A DNA stretch of 64,000 nucleotides from Streptomyces tanashiensis (GCF_014648895.1 NZ_BMRZ01000019.1:1-64000); one strand, 5' to 3'. Positions 16,158 to 25,607 are shown, counted from the stretch's first letter. Notes: generated by a model from the letters alone, not told the origin. Numbers and translations: made by a program.

Positions 16158-16496
16158 TCAGACGCCGAGGATGGCGCTCTGGCCACCACCGGAGCTGCTG
16201 TCCATCTGACGGAAGGACCGCAGACGGTCCTCCTCCTCCTGCGAGAACCCGTCGGCGCTCATGCGCATGATCTCCTCGAGCTTCGTGAGCTCGGCACGCA
16301 TGCTGCGCAGACGCTGGTTCAGGTCGTTCTGGACCCGGTCGTACTCCTTGCTCGCAGCGCCCTGCCAGCCCGCCTGAACGCGGTCCACCACACTGTTGAG
16401 GGAGGTGATGCGGGCCTGGAGCTCGTCGGAGAAGTCCTGGATCCGGCCGGCGAGCTTGACTTGTTCGGCACTGGTTACGTTCAGGTCTTTCGACAT
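16158..16496 (-). CDS. WXG100 family ESX substrate (partner)
   Basis: 112-aa WXG100 protein. The W-x-G turn is in AGWQGAAS near residue 44. The region after the second helix reads GFSQEEEDR, so Tyr of the YxxxD/E signal is replaced by Phe and only the partner carries the canonical motif, as is usual for a heterodimer. A Ser/Gly-rich tail follows. The start ATG 16496 has AAGGGG upstream, and a good promoter lies about 120 bp before it, so the pair can be expressed apart from mycP/eccB. Confidence 0.92.
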   Translation of the reverse strand: MSKDLNVTSAEQVKLAGRIQDFSDELQARITSLNSVVDRVQAGWQGAASKEYDRVQNDLNQRLRSMRAELTKLEEIMRMSADGFSQEEEDRLRSFRQMDSSSGGGQSAILGV

Positions 16497-16619
16497 CTTG
16501 CCCCTTCTTCCTTCGGTGGCTGCGACGGACCGGCCGTCGGGCCTTCCGGTCTTGATGCGGACGGGAATCTTCTGATGCCGCCCCCGTGCTGGGTTCGCAC
16601 TGCCGTGCCCCCAGCGGTC

Positions 16620-16648
16620 ACTGTAGCCATTGACGGCGGCAGTTCCAA
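16620..16648 (-). promoter_or_regulatory. Candidate promoter of the WXG100 pair
   Basis: On the minus strand TTGGAA (16648-16643) and TACAGT (16625-16620) are separated by 17 nt. Transcription would start near 16613, giving an untranslated leader of about 115 nt before the 112-aa gene. Confidence 0.5.
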
Positions 16649-16686
16649 CTGCAAAGGAAGGTCCCGATACTTGACCGAGACACGCG

Positions 16687-17961
16687 TCACCGGGCCTCCC
16701 TTCTGCGGCGGCTGTCGCGGATCACGGTGGCGGTCCCGGCGACCACGGCCACCAGGACACCTCCGATCCCCAACGTGTAGGTGGCGAGCCGTTCGGAGCG
16801 CTCCTGGGGCGTCTCCGACAGCGCCAGACGGGCCGGCTCGGGAGCCGGCGGCTTGGGCGGGGCCGGGTCGGGCACGGGCGAGGAGGCCGGCGTGCCGGGG
16901 AGGTCGGCCAGCGCCCGCACCGGGTCGACCACGCCCCAACCCACGTAGCCGTCACGGCCGTTGATGGAGCGGACGGCGGTCTGCTCGATCCGGGTGACGA
17001 CCTGGGCCGCGGTCCACTTCGGGTACTTGGCGCGGATCAGGGCGGCGACGCCGGCGACGTACGGGGCGGAGAAGCTGGTGCCGTTGTCGACGCACTGGCC
17101 GCCGCCGGGGACGGTGGAGACGATGTCGACGCCGGGCGCCGCGACGCCCACGAAGGTCCCCGGCTGGGAGAAGACGGCGCGTTCGTTGTTGCGGTCGGAG
17201 GACGCGACGGCGAGGACCCCGGGGAAGGCCGCGGGGTAGGTCTTCTTGAACGTGCCGTCCATGCCGTCGTTGCCCGCGGAGGCGACGACGACGATGTTCT
17301 TCGCGATCGCGCGGGCCACGGCCTTGGCCATGGGCGAGTCGGGGCCCAGCGGCTGGGTGGTGTCCTGCGAGATGTTGATGACGTCCGCGCCCTTGGCGAC
17401 GGCCCAGTCGATCGCCAGGGCCATGGTGTCGGACTTGCCGCTGTTCTTCTCGTCGTTCTGCCGGATCGGGATGATCGTGGCCTCGGGGGCGAGGCCGACG
17501 AAGCCGGTGCCCGGGCGGGGGCGGGCGGCGATGATGCCGGCGACCTTGGTGCCGTGGCCGACCTCGTCGACGGTGCCGTCGGTCTTGCCGCGCTTCTCGT
17601 CGCCGAAGGACGGGTTGTTCTTGTCGGGCTTGAGGTAGTCCTTGCCCGACTTGGCGTCGACGGCGTCGCGGAGCTGCGGGTTGACGTCGTCGACCCCGGT
17701 GTCGATGACGGCGACCTGGACGCCCTTGCCCTTGGTGTCCTGCCACAGCTCGTCGAGGAGGACCCGCTGGAGCGGCCAGGGGATGCCCTCGATCTGCTTC
17801 TTCATGGGGAAGGTGCACTCGCCGCTGCCGTCGAGGGCCGGGCCGTCGTGGCCCGCCCGGCCGGGCGCGGCGGCCGCCGCGGGGGCGGCGAGGAGGGCCG
17901 TGAGGGTGCCCGCGGCGAGCAGGGCGGCCGTGCGGTGGGTCGTCGTCGTCACCGGTGCCAC
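16687..17961 (-). CDS. mycP: Type VII secretion-associated serine protease (mycosin)
   Basis: 424-aa subtilisin-family protease, membrane-anchored on the outer side and required for ESX stability. A signal peptide (AALLAAGTLTALLAAPAAAAA) is followed by the triad Asp87 (VIDTGVD), His136 (GHGTKVAG) and Ser296 (GTSFSAP). A Pro-rich linker and a C-terminal membrane helix with an RRRREAR end complete it. GTG 17961 is listed; the GTG three codons later (17952) has better spacing to the AGGGGG and may be the real start. It begins 3 bp after the eccB stop. Confidence 0.94.
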   Translation of the reverse strand: MAPVTTTTHRTAALLAAGTLTALLAAPAAAAAPGRAGHDGPALDGSGECTFPMKKQIEGIPWPLQRVLLDELWQDTKGKGVQVAVIDTGVDDVNPQLRDAVDAKSGKDYLKPDKNNPSFGDEKRGKTDGTVDEVGHGTKVAGIIAARPRPGTGFVGLAPEATIIPIRQNDEKNSGKSDTMALAIDWAVAKGADVINISQDTTQPLGPDSPMAKAVARAIAKNIVVVASAGNDGMDGTFKKTYPAAFPGVLAVASSDRNNERAVFSQPGTFVGVAAPGVDIVSTVPGGGQCVDNGTSFSAPYVAGVAALIRAKYPKWTAAQVVTRIEQTAVRSINGRDGYVGWGVVDPVRALADLPGTPASSPVPDPAPPKPPAPEPARLALSETPQERSERLATYTLGIGGVLVAVVAGTATVIRDSRRRREAR

Positions 17962-17964
17962 CCC

Positions 17965-19524
17965 CTAGGAACCCTGCGGCTGACGCGCGCTGTTGGTGTC
18001 GAGCCGCGGGCCCTTCGACAGGAACTCCGACCATTCGATCGGGACGAGGACCGGGACGACCTTCTCGTAGCCGAGACGCTTCTGGGCGTCGCTGGGTTCC
18101 GGCCGCCCGTCGGTCTGCTTCTGCTCGCCGGCGCCGATCTCGGAGCGGGCGGAGTCGCTGTCCCCGTTGGCCTGGACGGCGTACCGCAGGCCGGTGTCGG
18201 TGACGAGGAAGAGGGAGCCGGAGCTCTCGGGCGTCTTCTGCCTGCCCTGGATCTGCGTGTAGAGGAGGCCGGTGCCGGGGGTGACGTACGTGCTGGAGCC
18301 GCCCGCCGTGATGTCGGCCGGGTAGTCGGTGCCGGCCCAGGTGGTGAGCGTGGTGTCGCCCTTCTCGCCGACGGCGGTGAGGACGTTGCACACCGTGTCC
18401 CGGGCACCGGTGCCGGTGGAGGCGTTGATCGGCTTGGACTGCTTGGACTGCTGCGTCGGCCAGTGGACGCCACCGTTGAAGACGGTGGGATCCGGGACGA
18501 AGGAGGAGGCGTCGACGTTCACGCGCTCGCCGTCCATGTCGAGGACGCCGGTCTGCGGGGAGTTGATGAGCAGCCAGGCCGTGAAGGGCGTGACGGGCTG
18601 GACCTTGCCCGCGAGCACGACGTAGTCCTGGGGTCCCGCGCCGGTCTGGGCGCGGAGGACCATGCCGATCCGGTTCTCGGTACCGGTGAGGGTGTTGCCG
18701 GGGATGCCGGCGGAGTCGCCGACCTTGCCGTCGATGTGCGGGAAGTCGATCGGGTCGCCGGTCTTCAGGGTGGCGAGCCAGTCGTCGGTGACGGCCTGCG
18801 GCTGCGTGCCGAGACCCACGAGGGCGGTGAGGAGCCCGGGCCGATCGGCCTGCACCGGGTACTTGGTGCCGGTGTGGTCGATGAGGAACTGGGCGTTCCC
18901 CTTCTGGCCCTTGACGTACAGGATCTGGCCGTCCTTCAGCCGGCCGGCGCCCTCGGTCCGTGCGGCGTCGCGCTTGGCGAAGAGGAAGGTCGCCTTCTGG
19001 ACGCTGGCGCCCTTGCCGCCGCCGGGCTGCTCGCAGACTGCCCAGCGCTTGGCCGTGCCCGCGTCGTCCGCGACGGGCAGCCGGTCGGGGGCGTACGGGA
19101 TGCCGAGGATGGGGCCGCGCGGCGGCTTCCCCTCGTCGAGCTTCTTGTCGTCGACCTGGATGACCTGGAACTGGTCGGGGTTGAGGAGCAGCCGGGCCGA
19201 GGCGAGGTTGAGGACGGGGTGGAGCAGGGTCTTCTTGTCCTTGCCCTTGCCGGTCTCGAGGACGACGTACCGGGTCGTCGACTGCTTGCCGACGATGACC
19301 CGGGTGCCGGGAGTGTCCCAGCCCTTGGGGGCGCTGGGCTTGAACATGCCCCAGGCGCCGAATCCGGCGACGACGAGCGCGGCGACGATCAGGCCGGGGA
19401 TGACGGCGCGCAGCGGCTTCGGCGCCCCCTCCTCCGTACCGGAGGGCGAGGGTTGGAGGAATGCCGCCACCGTGCGCTTCTTCGCAAAGGTGTACGCGTT
19501 GAGCTCGTCCCGCCGCGATGCCAT
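17965..19524 (-). CDS. eccB: Type VII secretion protein EccB
   Basis: 519 aa. A short cytoplasmic N-terminus (ASRRDELNAYTFAKKRT) and a single membrane helix (about residues 38-62) are followed by a large extracellular part of repeated beta-domains with conserved Cys residues. This is the EccB fold that forms the periplasmic-side part of the translocon. The first gene of the minus-strand unit eccB-mycP. It is divergent from eccE with 190 bp between, where a small imperfect dyad around 19559-19586 is visible. Confidence 0.93.
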   Translation of the reverse strand: MASRRDELNAYTFAKKRTVAAFLQPSPSGTEEGAPKPLRAVIPGLIVAALVVAGFGAWGMFKPSAPKGWDTPGTRVIVGKQSTTRYVVLETGKGKDKKTLLHPVLNLASARLLLNPDQFQVIQVDDKKLDEGKPPRGPILGIPYAPDRLPVADDAGTAKRWAVCEQPGGGKGASVQKATFLFAKRDAARTEGAGRLKDGQILYVKGQKGNAQFLIDHTGTKYPVQADRPGLLTALVGLGTQPQAVTDDWLATLKTGDPIDFPHIDGKVGDSAGIPGNTLTGTENRIGMVLRAQTGAGPQDYVVLAGKVQPVTPFTAWLLINSPQTGVLDMDGERVNVDASSFVPDPTVFNGGVHWPTQQSKQSKPINASTGTGARDTVCNVLTAVGEKGDTTLTTWAGTDYPADITAGGSSTYVTPGTGLLYTQIQGRQKTPESSGSLFLVTDTGLRYAVQANGDSDSARSEIGAGEQKQTDGRPEPSDAQKRLGYEKVVPVLVPIEWSEFLSKGPRLDTNSARQPQGS

Positions 19525-19714
19525 GAGTCCCCATTCTCGTCAGGCTCGATCTTCGCGCGGAGCCCCGGGGTGGTGACACCCGGGCTCCGGCCTTCGGACC
19601 GGCCCCCTACTATGCCTGCTGTCCCGTGGGGTTCGTGGGGCGGGTAGGGTGATCCGGCCGCCAAAGCCCTGGCGGGCCAGGGTCATCGGGATGAATTGAG
19701 GGGGATTCTCCATC

Positions 19715-21019
19715 ATGGCTTCCGCGAGGCGGAGGCGGCCCGCCGCGGCCGCTGCCTCCACACCCCCGTCCACGGGACCCGTCCCCGCGGTCTCACCGAG
19801 GCTCCAGGCACGTCCCGGACACTTCGGTTCGTTCCGATTGCAACAGCTCGTACTGGTCGAAGTGGCCGCGGCCCTTCTGCTGCTGGCCTGGGTCGTCGAG
19901 CCGATGCTGCTCGTGCCCGCCGGCGTGGTCGCCGTCGTGCTGGTGCTGCTCGCCGTGGTGCGCCGGCACCGGCGTTCGCTGCCCGAGTGGCTCGGCACCT
20001 TCCTCGCGCTGCGGGCCCGCTCGCGCCGGGCCTCCTCGTTCACGGTGCCGGAGGGCACGGAGCCGGGGCTCGCGCCGCTCGTGGAGTGCGACCCGGCGCT
20101 GCGCACGTACGCGTACAGCGACCGTGACCGTCGTCCGGTCGGGATGGTCGGCGACGGCACCTTCCTGACGGCCGTCCTGCGGGTCGAGTCCGACGGCACG
20201 GCGCTGCGCCCGGACCGCGCGGCGAATCCGCTGCCCGTCGGTCTCGTCCGGGACGTGCTGAGCGTGGACGGCATCCGGCTGGAGTCGGCGCAGATCGTGC
20301 AGCACACGCAGCCGGCGCCCGCGCCGCACCTGCCCGCCCAGTCGATGGCCGCCCGCAACTACGGGCCGCTCCAGGCGCAGACGGGTTCGCCCGCGGTGCG
20401 GATCACCTGGATCGCCCTCAAGCTCGACCCCGAACTCTGCCCGGAGGCGGTCGCCGCGCGCGGCGGCGGCATGACCGGCGCGCAGAAGTGCGTGGTGCGG
20501 GCGGCGGACCAGCTGGCGAGCCGGCTCGCGGGCGCCGGGTTCCGGGCGAGCGTGCTGACGGAGCAGGAGCTGACCTCGGCGCTGGCCACGTCGAGCTGCG
20601 CCAGTCCGATGGCGATAGCGCAGGCGGGCCGGGGGCAGGCGCAGGGGCGCCGGACCCAGGAGACCGCGCGGACCTGGCGGGTCGACGACCGGCGGCACAC
20701 CACGTACTGGGTGGGGCGCTGGCCCCAGTTGGGCGGCCGGAGCGGCGGCGCGGGCGCGTCGATGCCGCAGCTGGTGGCTCTGCTGACCTCGCTGCCCGCG
20801 CTCGCGACGACGTTCAGCCTGACGCTGAGCGGCGGGGACCGGCAGGAGGTGACGGTGACCGGACACGTGCGGATCACCGGGCGCAGTGACGAGGAACTGG
20901 TGGCCGCGCGGCACGAGCTGGAGCGTGCGGCGCGCGGAGTGAGGACGGGTCTGGTGCGACTGGACCGGGAACAGGTGCCCGGCATCCTGGCGACGCTTCC
21001 GCTGGGGGGTGCGCGCTGA
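19715..21019 (+). CDS. eccE: Type VII secretion protein EccE
   Basis: 434 aa. An Ala/Pro-rich N-terminus is followed by two membrane helices (about residues 46-62 and 64-82). The soluble domain contains SLPEWLGTFLALRAR and GMVGDGTFLTAVLRVE, typical of EccE/SCO-type ESX proteins. EccE stabilises the translocon periphery. ATG 19715 follows GAGGGGGA at about 9 nt. Its stop overlaps the start of the next gene by one base (TGATG), so the two are translationally coupled. Confidence 0.85.
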   Translation: MASARRRRPAAAAASTPPSTGPVPAVSPRLQARPGHFGSFRLQQLVLVEVAAALLLLAWVVEPMLLVPAGVVAVVLVLLAVVRRHRRSLPEWLGTFLALRARSRRASSFTVPEGTEPGLAPLVECDPALRTYAYSDRDRRPVGMVGDGTFLTAVLRVESDGTALRPDRAANPLPVGLVRDVLSVDGIRLESAQIVQHTQPAPAPHLPAQSMAARNYGPLQAQTGSPAVRITWIALKLDPELCPEAVAARGGGMTGAQKCVVRAADQLASRLAGAGFRASVLTEQELTSALATSSCASPMAIAQAGRGQAQGRRTQETARTWRVDDRRHTTYWVGRWPQLGGRSGGAGASMPQLVALLTSLPALATTFSLTLSGGDRQEVTVTGHVRITGRSDEELVAARHELERAARGVRTGLVRLDREQVPGILATLPLGGAR

Positions 21020-21792
21020 TGTCCACCGCTTCCTTCGGTACGTCACCGGCCTCGGGCGCGCCTTCCGCCCGGCGTACGGGGCGGGTCGCCCGGCCCCGGT
21101 TCGGATTCGGGCTCGTCGGGCCGCGCCGTGACCGGCACTCCGTCCCCCTGGAGCAGCTGGAGGCGCTGGCCCTGCCGGTCGGCGACGACGGCATGGTGAT
21201 CGGCGTGGACGCCGAGAACCGCCCGGCCGTGCTCGGCATCAACCGGCCCGTCCCGTACGACGTCACCCTCATCGGCGGTCTGTGGACCGCGCAGGTGCTG
21301 GCCCTGCGGGCGGCGGCGACCGGCGCCCGGGTGGCGGTCGAGACCGGCCGCGCGCAGGCGTGGACGGCCCTCGCGCAGGCCGCGGGCGGCGGCCAGCCGT
21401 GCATCACGCTGCACGACGTGGGCCGGGTGCCGCCGCAGGGCGCCTCGGCCGGCAGTCCGGTGGTCGTGGTGCGCGACTGCGGCATGCGGCCGCCGCGCGG
21501 CCGTGTCGTGTCGGCGCCCTGGCAGTCGGTGGTGACGCTGCTGCCCTATCTGAGCCCGGTCGCGCCCCGGCTTCTGGAGAAGTCCTCGCTCGTCGGGGTC
21601 CAGCGGGTGTCGCCCGACGAGGCGGCCCAGATCGGCCGCATCATGAGCCTCCCGCAGCACGAGTACGAGGCGCTGTCCACGCTCGCCGACGGGGTGACCC
21701 TCTGGTGCACGCCGAACGACCGGCAGTTCGTGATGACGCAGGCGACGGACGCCGAGACCGGATTGTTGGGCGGCGCGCGCCGGATGGACTGA
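21019..21792 (+). CDS. ESX-associated conserved protein, unknown function
   Basis: 257-aa soluble protein with no signal or membrane segment. It has an Arg-rich N-terminus, then an alpha/beta core: LPVGDDGMVIGVDAENRPAVLGINRP, LIGGLWTAQVLALRAAATG, and VVVVRDCGMRPPRG. The pattern of short hydrophobic strands alternating with Gly and a helix after LIGGLWTAQ loosely recalls nucleotide-binding folds, but no P-loop is present. Its coupling to eccE and its place before the EspI-like ATPase suggest an ESX cytoplasmic accessory. I do not recognise a named family. Confidence 0.75.
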   Translation: MSTASFGTSPASGAPSARRTGRVARPRFGFGLVGPRRDRHSVPLEQLEALALPVGDDGMVIGVDAENRPAVLGINRPVPYDVTLIGGLWTAQVLALRAAATGARVAVETGRAQAWTALAQAAGGGQPCITLHDVGRVPPQGASAGSPVVVVRDCGMRPPRGRVVSAPWQSVVTLLPYLSPVAPRLLEKSSLVGVQRVSPDEAAQIGRIMSLPQHEYEALSTLADGVTLWCTPNDRQFVMTQATDAETGLLGGARRMD

Positions 21793-22020
21793 GCGGCGAC
21801 CGCACGGCATGAAGTCGTTCAAGTACGTCCGTTTTTGGATCGTTTTGGACGGTGGAGCTTCTCACTCTGCGGCGCGGCCGGGTCACTTGGGGCCCGGACC
21901 CGGTCGCGGAGGCGGGCGCGGAGGGGCCGTCGGCCCTGCCCGGGGGCGGCCCGCGGCGTTTAGGGTGGAAGGGCCCCGCCCACAACGGCACAAGGGTGCT
22001 CGACCACACCAGGAGGCAAA

Positions 22021-25000
22021 GTGAACGGCGATCGCGACGAGATCCACGGGGGTTGGAATCCGCCCGCCGACGATCAGTCCGACGCGGATCCCGCCGAGAT
22101 GACGGGTGAGTTCACCATCGACTACACCCCGCCCGCCTGGTACACGCAGAACGCGTCGGGCGGTACGGGGGCGGGCGGAGCCACTCCGCCGCCGCCGAGC
22201 GGGGCGCCGGTCGCCGTGCCCGGGCTCCCGGCGGGCGGCGGCTTCGAGCCCAGCTGGAACGTCGCCCCGCCGGCCCCGCCCGTGGTGCCCGCCGCTCCTG
22301 CGCCCACGCCCGTTCCGCCGGTCGCGCCCGCCCCGGTGCAGCCCGCCGCCGTGATGCCCCCGGCGGGAGTTCCTCCGTACGGCGCGCCGGACGTGCCCGC
22401 GGCCGCCGCGCCCGGTCCCGTCACTCCCGGTCCGGTCACTCCCGGTCCCGTCACTCCCGGTCCGGTCACTCCCGGTCCCGGCACCCCTGCCGCCGGAGTT
22501 CCCGCGGCGCCCTTCGCGCCCGGTGCGCCGGTGCCTGGGCAGGCGGGGCAGCCGGTGCCGGGTCAGCCGGCGGCGGGTCAGCCGGTGGCGGGGGCGCCGT
22601 TCGGTGCGCCGGTGCCGGGCATGCCCGTGGCCGACGCCTCGCTTCCGCCCGTTGCCGCGCCCTCCGTCCCTGCGCCCGCGCCGGAGACGGCCGCACCCGC
22701 GGCCTCGTTCGGCGGCGGGGACGTCGAGAGCGGCGCCACCATGCGCTTCTCCCCCGCCCAGCTCCAGCGCGAGATCGCCGAGCGCTCGGCGGAGAACGCG
22801 GGGAACGCGGAGGGCTCCGCCGACTCCGCGACGCCCGCCGCCGACGAAGCGGCGGAGCCGGCCGCGACCGAGGGGACCGCCGAGCCCGTCGGTCCGGCGG
22901 ACACCGCACAGGACTCCCCCGCCGTCTCCGGCGAGTTCGCCGCCTCCGGCGCGGGACCGGCCGGAATCACCGCCGACAGCGCGGACGGCGCTCTCGCGGG
23001 GAGCACGGCGGACACCGACGACGCCGCGGCCGACGAGCCGTCGGACCCGTCGAACCCCTGGGACGGCTCCGACGGCACCGACAACTCGGGCGGCGCCGAC
23101 GGCCCGACCGGCGCCGGGACGGCCGAGGCCGCCGGTGACGCGGCCGGGTCCGAGACCGCCGGTCCCACCGCGAGCCCGGAGGACGAGCCCGCCGCACCCG
23201 CCGCGGAGGCCGAGCCGGACTCCGCGACCGGCACCGAGCCGGAGGCCGGGGCCGGCGTCGCCGCCGACTCCGCCGCACCCGGCGCCCTCCCGGCCGCTCA
23301 GCCGGCCGCCGACGCGCCGCAGGGCTTCGGTCCCGGCACGGCTCCCGGCCCGTACGACACCGCGGGGCAGCACGCCGCCGGCGCTCCGGGCCCCTTCGGC
23401 ACCCCGTACCCGGACCCCCACGCGGCGGCCCCCGGGCCGTACCCCGCGCCGTACCCGGCCGCGGGTCCGCAGGCCGGAGCGGGGCTGCCTCCGCTGCCCC
23501 CGTCCTTCCAGCCGGCCGCCCCCGAACCCGCGCAGCAGTGGCCCGCGCAGCCGGCCCCGGGCGCCCAGCCGGTGCCGCAGGCCGCGCCGATGCCGCCCAC
23601 CGCCGCCTGGCCGGCCCCGGGAACACCCGTGCCCGGCGCGCCCGGCCCCGTGCCGCCGCAGGCCCAGCCCCAGGCGCCCGGCGCCTACGGCTACCCGCAG
23701 GCCCCGGTGGCCCCGCAGGAGCCCCAGGCCTCGCAGACCCCCCAGCCCCCGGCGCCGCAGGGCGGTTACGGCTTCCCGCACCCCGGGACTCCGCCGCAGC
23801 AGGCCGGCTACGGCTACCCGCAGCAGCCCGGGACGCCCGGTGCCGTGCCACCGCAGGCTCAGGCCCCCGGCGGCTACGGCTACCCGCACCCCGGAGCCGT
23901 ACCCCCGCAGGCGGCGCAGGCTCCGCAGCCGCCGTACGACGGTCAGCCGCCGGTGGATCCGCGGACCGGTGCCGCCTGGCCCTCGCCGGTGACGCACGAC
24001 CAGCGGGAACGGTCCGTGCCGGGCGCCCCGCTCGGGTACAACGCGGCCGTCGAGCTGTCCTCGGACCGGCTGCTGCGCAACAACAAGCAGAAGCCGAAGT
24101 CCAGCCGGAACCCCGGGGCCGCCAACCGCTTCAAGCTCGGCGGCAAGAAGGAGGAGGCGGAGCGGCAGCGGAAGCTGGACCTGATCCGGACGCCGGTCCT
24201 CTCCTGCTACCGGATCGCGGTCATCTCGCTCAAGGGCGGCGTCGGAAAGACCACGACGACCACCGCCCTCGGCGCGACCCTCGCCACCGAGCGGCAGGAC
24301 AAGATCCTCGCGATCGACGCCAACCCGGACGCCGGCACGCTCGGCCGCCGGGTGCGGCGCGAGACCGGGGCGACCATCCGCGACCTGGTGCAGGCGATCC
24401 CCTACCTGAACTCGTACATGGACATCCGCCGGTTCACCTCGCAGGCGCCGTCCGGCCTGGAGATCCTCGCCAACGACGTGGACCCGGCCGTCTCGACGAC
24501 GTTCAACGACGAGGACTACCGGCGCGCGATCGACGTCCTGGGCAAGCAGTACCCGATCATCCTCACCGACTCGGGCACGGGCCTGCTGTACAGCGCGATG
24601 CGCGGGGTCCTCGACCTCGCCGACCAGCTGATCATCATCTCCACGCCCTCCGTGGACGGTGCCTCCAGCGCCTCGACGACGCTGGACTGGCTCTCCGCGC
24701 ACGGCTACGCGGATCTGGTGCAGCGCTCGATCACGGTCATCTCCGGGGTCCGCGAGACCGGCAAGATGATCAAGGTCGAGGACATCGTCCAGCACTTCCA
24801 GACCCGCTGCCGCGGTGTCGTGGTCGTGCCCTTCGACGAGCACCTGTCGGCCGGCGCCGAGGTGGACCTCGACATGATGCGGCCGAAGACCCGGGAGGCG
24901 TACTTCCACCTCTCGGCGATGGTGGCCGAGGACTTCGTGCGGGCACAGCAGGCGCAGGGGCTGTGGACCGGTGACAGCCAGGGCGCGATGCCGCCGCACA

Positions 25001-25551
25001 TGGCCCCGCCGATGCCGGGCCAGGGGATGCCCGGACAGCCGATGCCGGGTCAGCCGCTGCCCGGCCAGTTCGCGCCCGGCCAGCCCGTCCCGGGTCAGGT
25101 GCCCGGGCAGGGGATGCCCGGTCAGCCGATGCCGGGCCAGCCGCTCCCCGGTCAGTTCGCGCCCGGCCAGCCGGCCCCCGGTCAGCCCTACGCGCCCCAG
25201 GCGCCGCAGCCCGGTCAGCCGTACCCGCAGCAGGCGGCCCAGCAGCCCTACCCGCCGCAGGGGTACCCGCAGCCGGGTCAGCCGATGCCGGGTCAGATGC
25301 CGGGGCAGGCGCCCGGTCCGATGCCGGGTCAGTTCGCGCCCGGCCAGCCCGCCCCGGGTCAGCCGTACGGCCCCCCGGCCGGGCAGCCGTACCCGCCGCA
25401 GCCGGGGCAGCCCGGTCAGCCGGGCATGCCGCCGTCCTGGCAGCAGCCTCAGGACGGAAGCGAGTCGCAGCCCGGGCAGCCGGGGCAGCCGATGCCCCCG
25501 CAGGCGGACCCGCAGGGCCCTCCGCAGGCGCCGCCAGCCCCTCAGCAGTAG
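22021..25551 (+). CDS. EspI-like proline-rich protein with MinD/ParA-type ATPase
   Basis: 1176 aa. Residues 1-690 are disordered, Pro/Ala/Gly-rich with an acidic Glu/Asp/Ala block (about 270-420). A basic linker (NNKQKPKSSRNPGAANRF) leads to a MinD-like domain with the deviant Walker A KGGVGKTTTTT (about residue 738) and the AIDANPD switch. The C-terminus (about 998-1176) is a low-complexity PGQ-rich repeat. The architecture matches EspI of mycobacterial ESX-1, an ATP-sensing regulator of secretion. GTG 22021 follows AGGAGG. It ends at a strong terminator and is the last gene of the ESX locus. Confidence 0.85.
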   Translation: MNGDRDEIHGGWNPPADDQSDADPAEMTGEFTIDYTPPAWYTQNASGGTGAGGATPPPPSGAPVAVPGLPAGGGFEPSWNVAPPAPPVVPAAPAPTPVPPVAPAPVQPAAVMPPAGVPPYGAPDVPAAAAPGPVTPGPVTPGPVTPGPVTPGPGTPAAGVPAAPFAPGAPVPGQAGQPVPGQPAAGQPVAGAPFGAPVPGMPVADASLPPVAAPSVPAPAPETAAPAASFGGGDVESGATMRFSPAQLQREIAERSAENAGNAEGSADSATPAADEAAEPAATEGTAEPVGPADTAQDSPAVSGEFAASGAGPAGITADSADGALAGSTADTDDAAADEPSDPSNPWDGSDGTDNSGGADGPTGAGTAEAAGDAAGSETAGPTASPEDEPAAPAAEAEPDSATGTEPEAGAGVAADSAAPGALPAAQPAADAPQGFGPGTAPGPYDTAGQHAAGAPGPFGTPYPDPHAAAPGPYPAPYPAAGPQAGAGLPPLPPSFQPAAPEPAQQWPAQPAPGAQPVPQAAPMPPTAAWPAPGTPVPGAPGPVPPQAQPQAPGAYGYPQAPVAPQEPQASQTPQPPAPQGGYGFPHPGTPPQQAGYGYPQQPGTPGAVPPQAQAPGGYGYPHPGAVPPQAAQAPQPPYDGQPPVDPRTGAAWPSPVTHDQRERSVPGAPLGYNAAVELSSDRLLRNNKQKPKSSRNPGAANRFKLGGKKEEAERQRKLDLIRTPVLSCYRIAVISLKGGVGKTTTTTALGATLATERQDKILAIDANPDAGTLGRRVRRETGATIRDLVQAIPYLNSYMDIRRFTSQAPSGLEILANDVDPAVSTTFNDEDYRRAIDVLGKQYPIILTDSGTGLLYSAMRGVLDLADQLIIISTPSVDGASSASTTLDWLSAHGYADLVQRSITVISGVRETGKMIKVEDIVQHFQTRCRGVVVVPFDEHLSAGAEVDLDMMRPKTREAYFHLSAMVAEDFVRAQQAQGLWTGDSQGAMPPHMAPPMPGQGMPGQPMPGQPLPGQFAPGQPVPGQVPGQGMPGQPMPGQPLPGQFAPGQPAPGQPYAPQAPQPGQPYPQQAAQQPYPPQGYPQPGQPMPGQMPGQAPGPMPGQFAPGQPAPGQPYGPPAGQPYPPQPGQPGQPGMPPSWQQPQDGSESQPGQPGQPMPPQADPQGPPQAPPAPQQ
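22411..22485 (+). repeat. 15-bp in-frame repeat (VTPGP)
   Basis: Four near-identical 15-bp units and one variant, alternating CCCGGTCCCGTCACT and CCCGGTCCGGTCACT, encode PGPVT repeats. The alternation means two exact 30-bp copies, a likely slippage hotspot. Confidence 0.8.
25015..25530 (+). repeat. PGQ-rich tandem repeat in the EspI-like C-terminus
   Basis: Degenerate units of the form PGQ(P/F)(M/L/A)PG are repeated to the end of the protein, for instance PGQPMPGQPLPGQFAPGQP twice. Recombination-prone. Confidence 0.75.
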
Positions 25552-25573
25552 GGCGTCACAGGGCTAGACCAAT

Positions 25574-25607
25574 GAGGCTCCGTATCGGTTCACCGATACG
25601 GAGCCTC
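25574..25607 (+). terminator. Terminator of the ESX plus-strand operon
   Basis: Arms 25574-25588 and 25593-25607 (15 bp, GAGGCTCCGTATCGG and its complement) pair perfectly around TTCA, 22 bp after the EspI-like stop, followed by TTGG. Confidence 0.85.
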
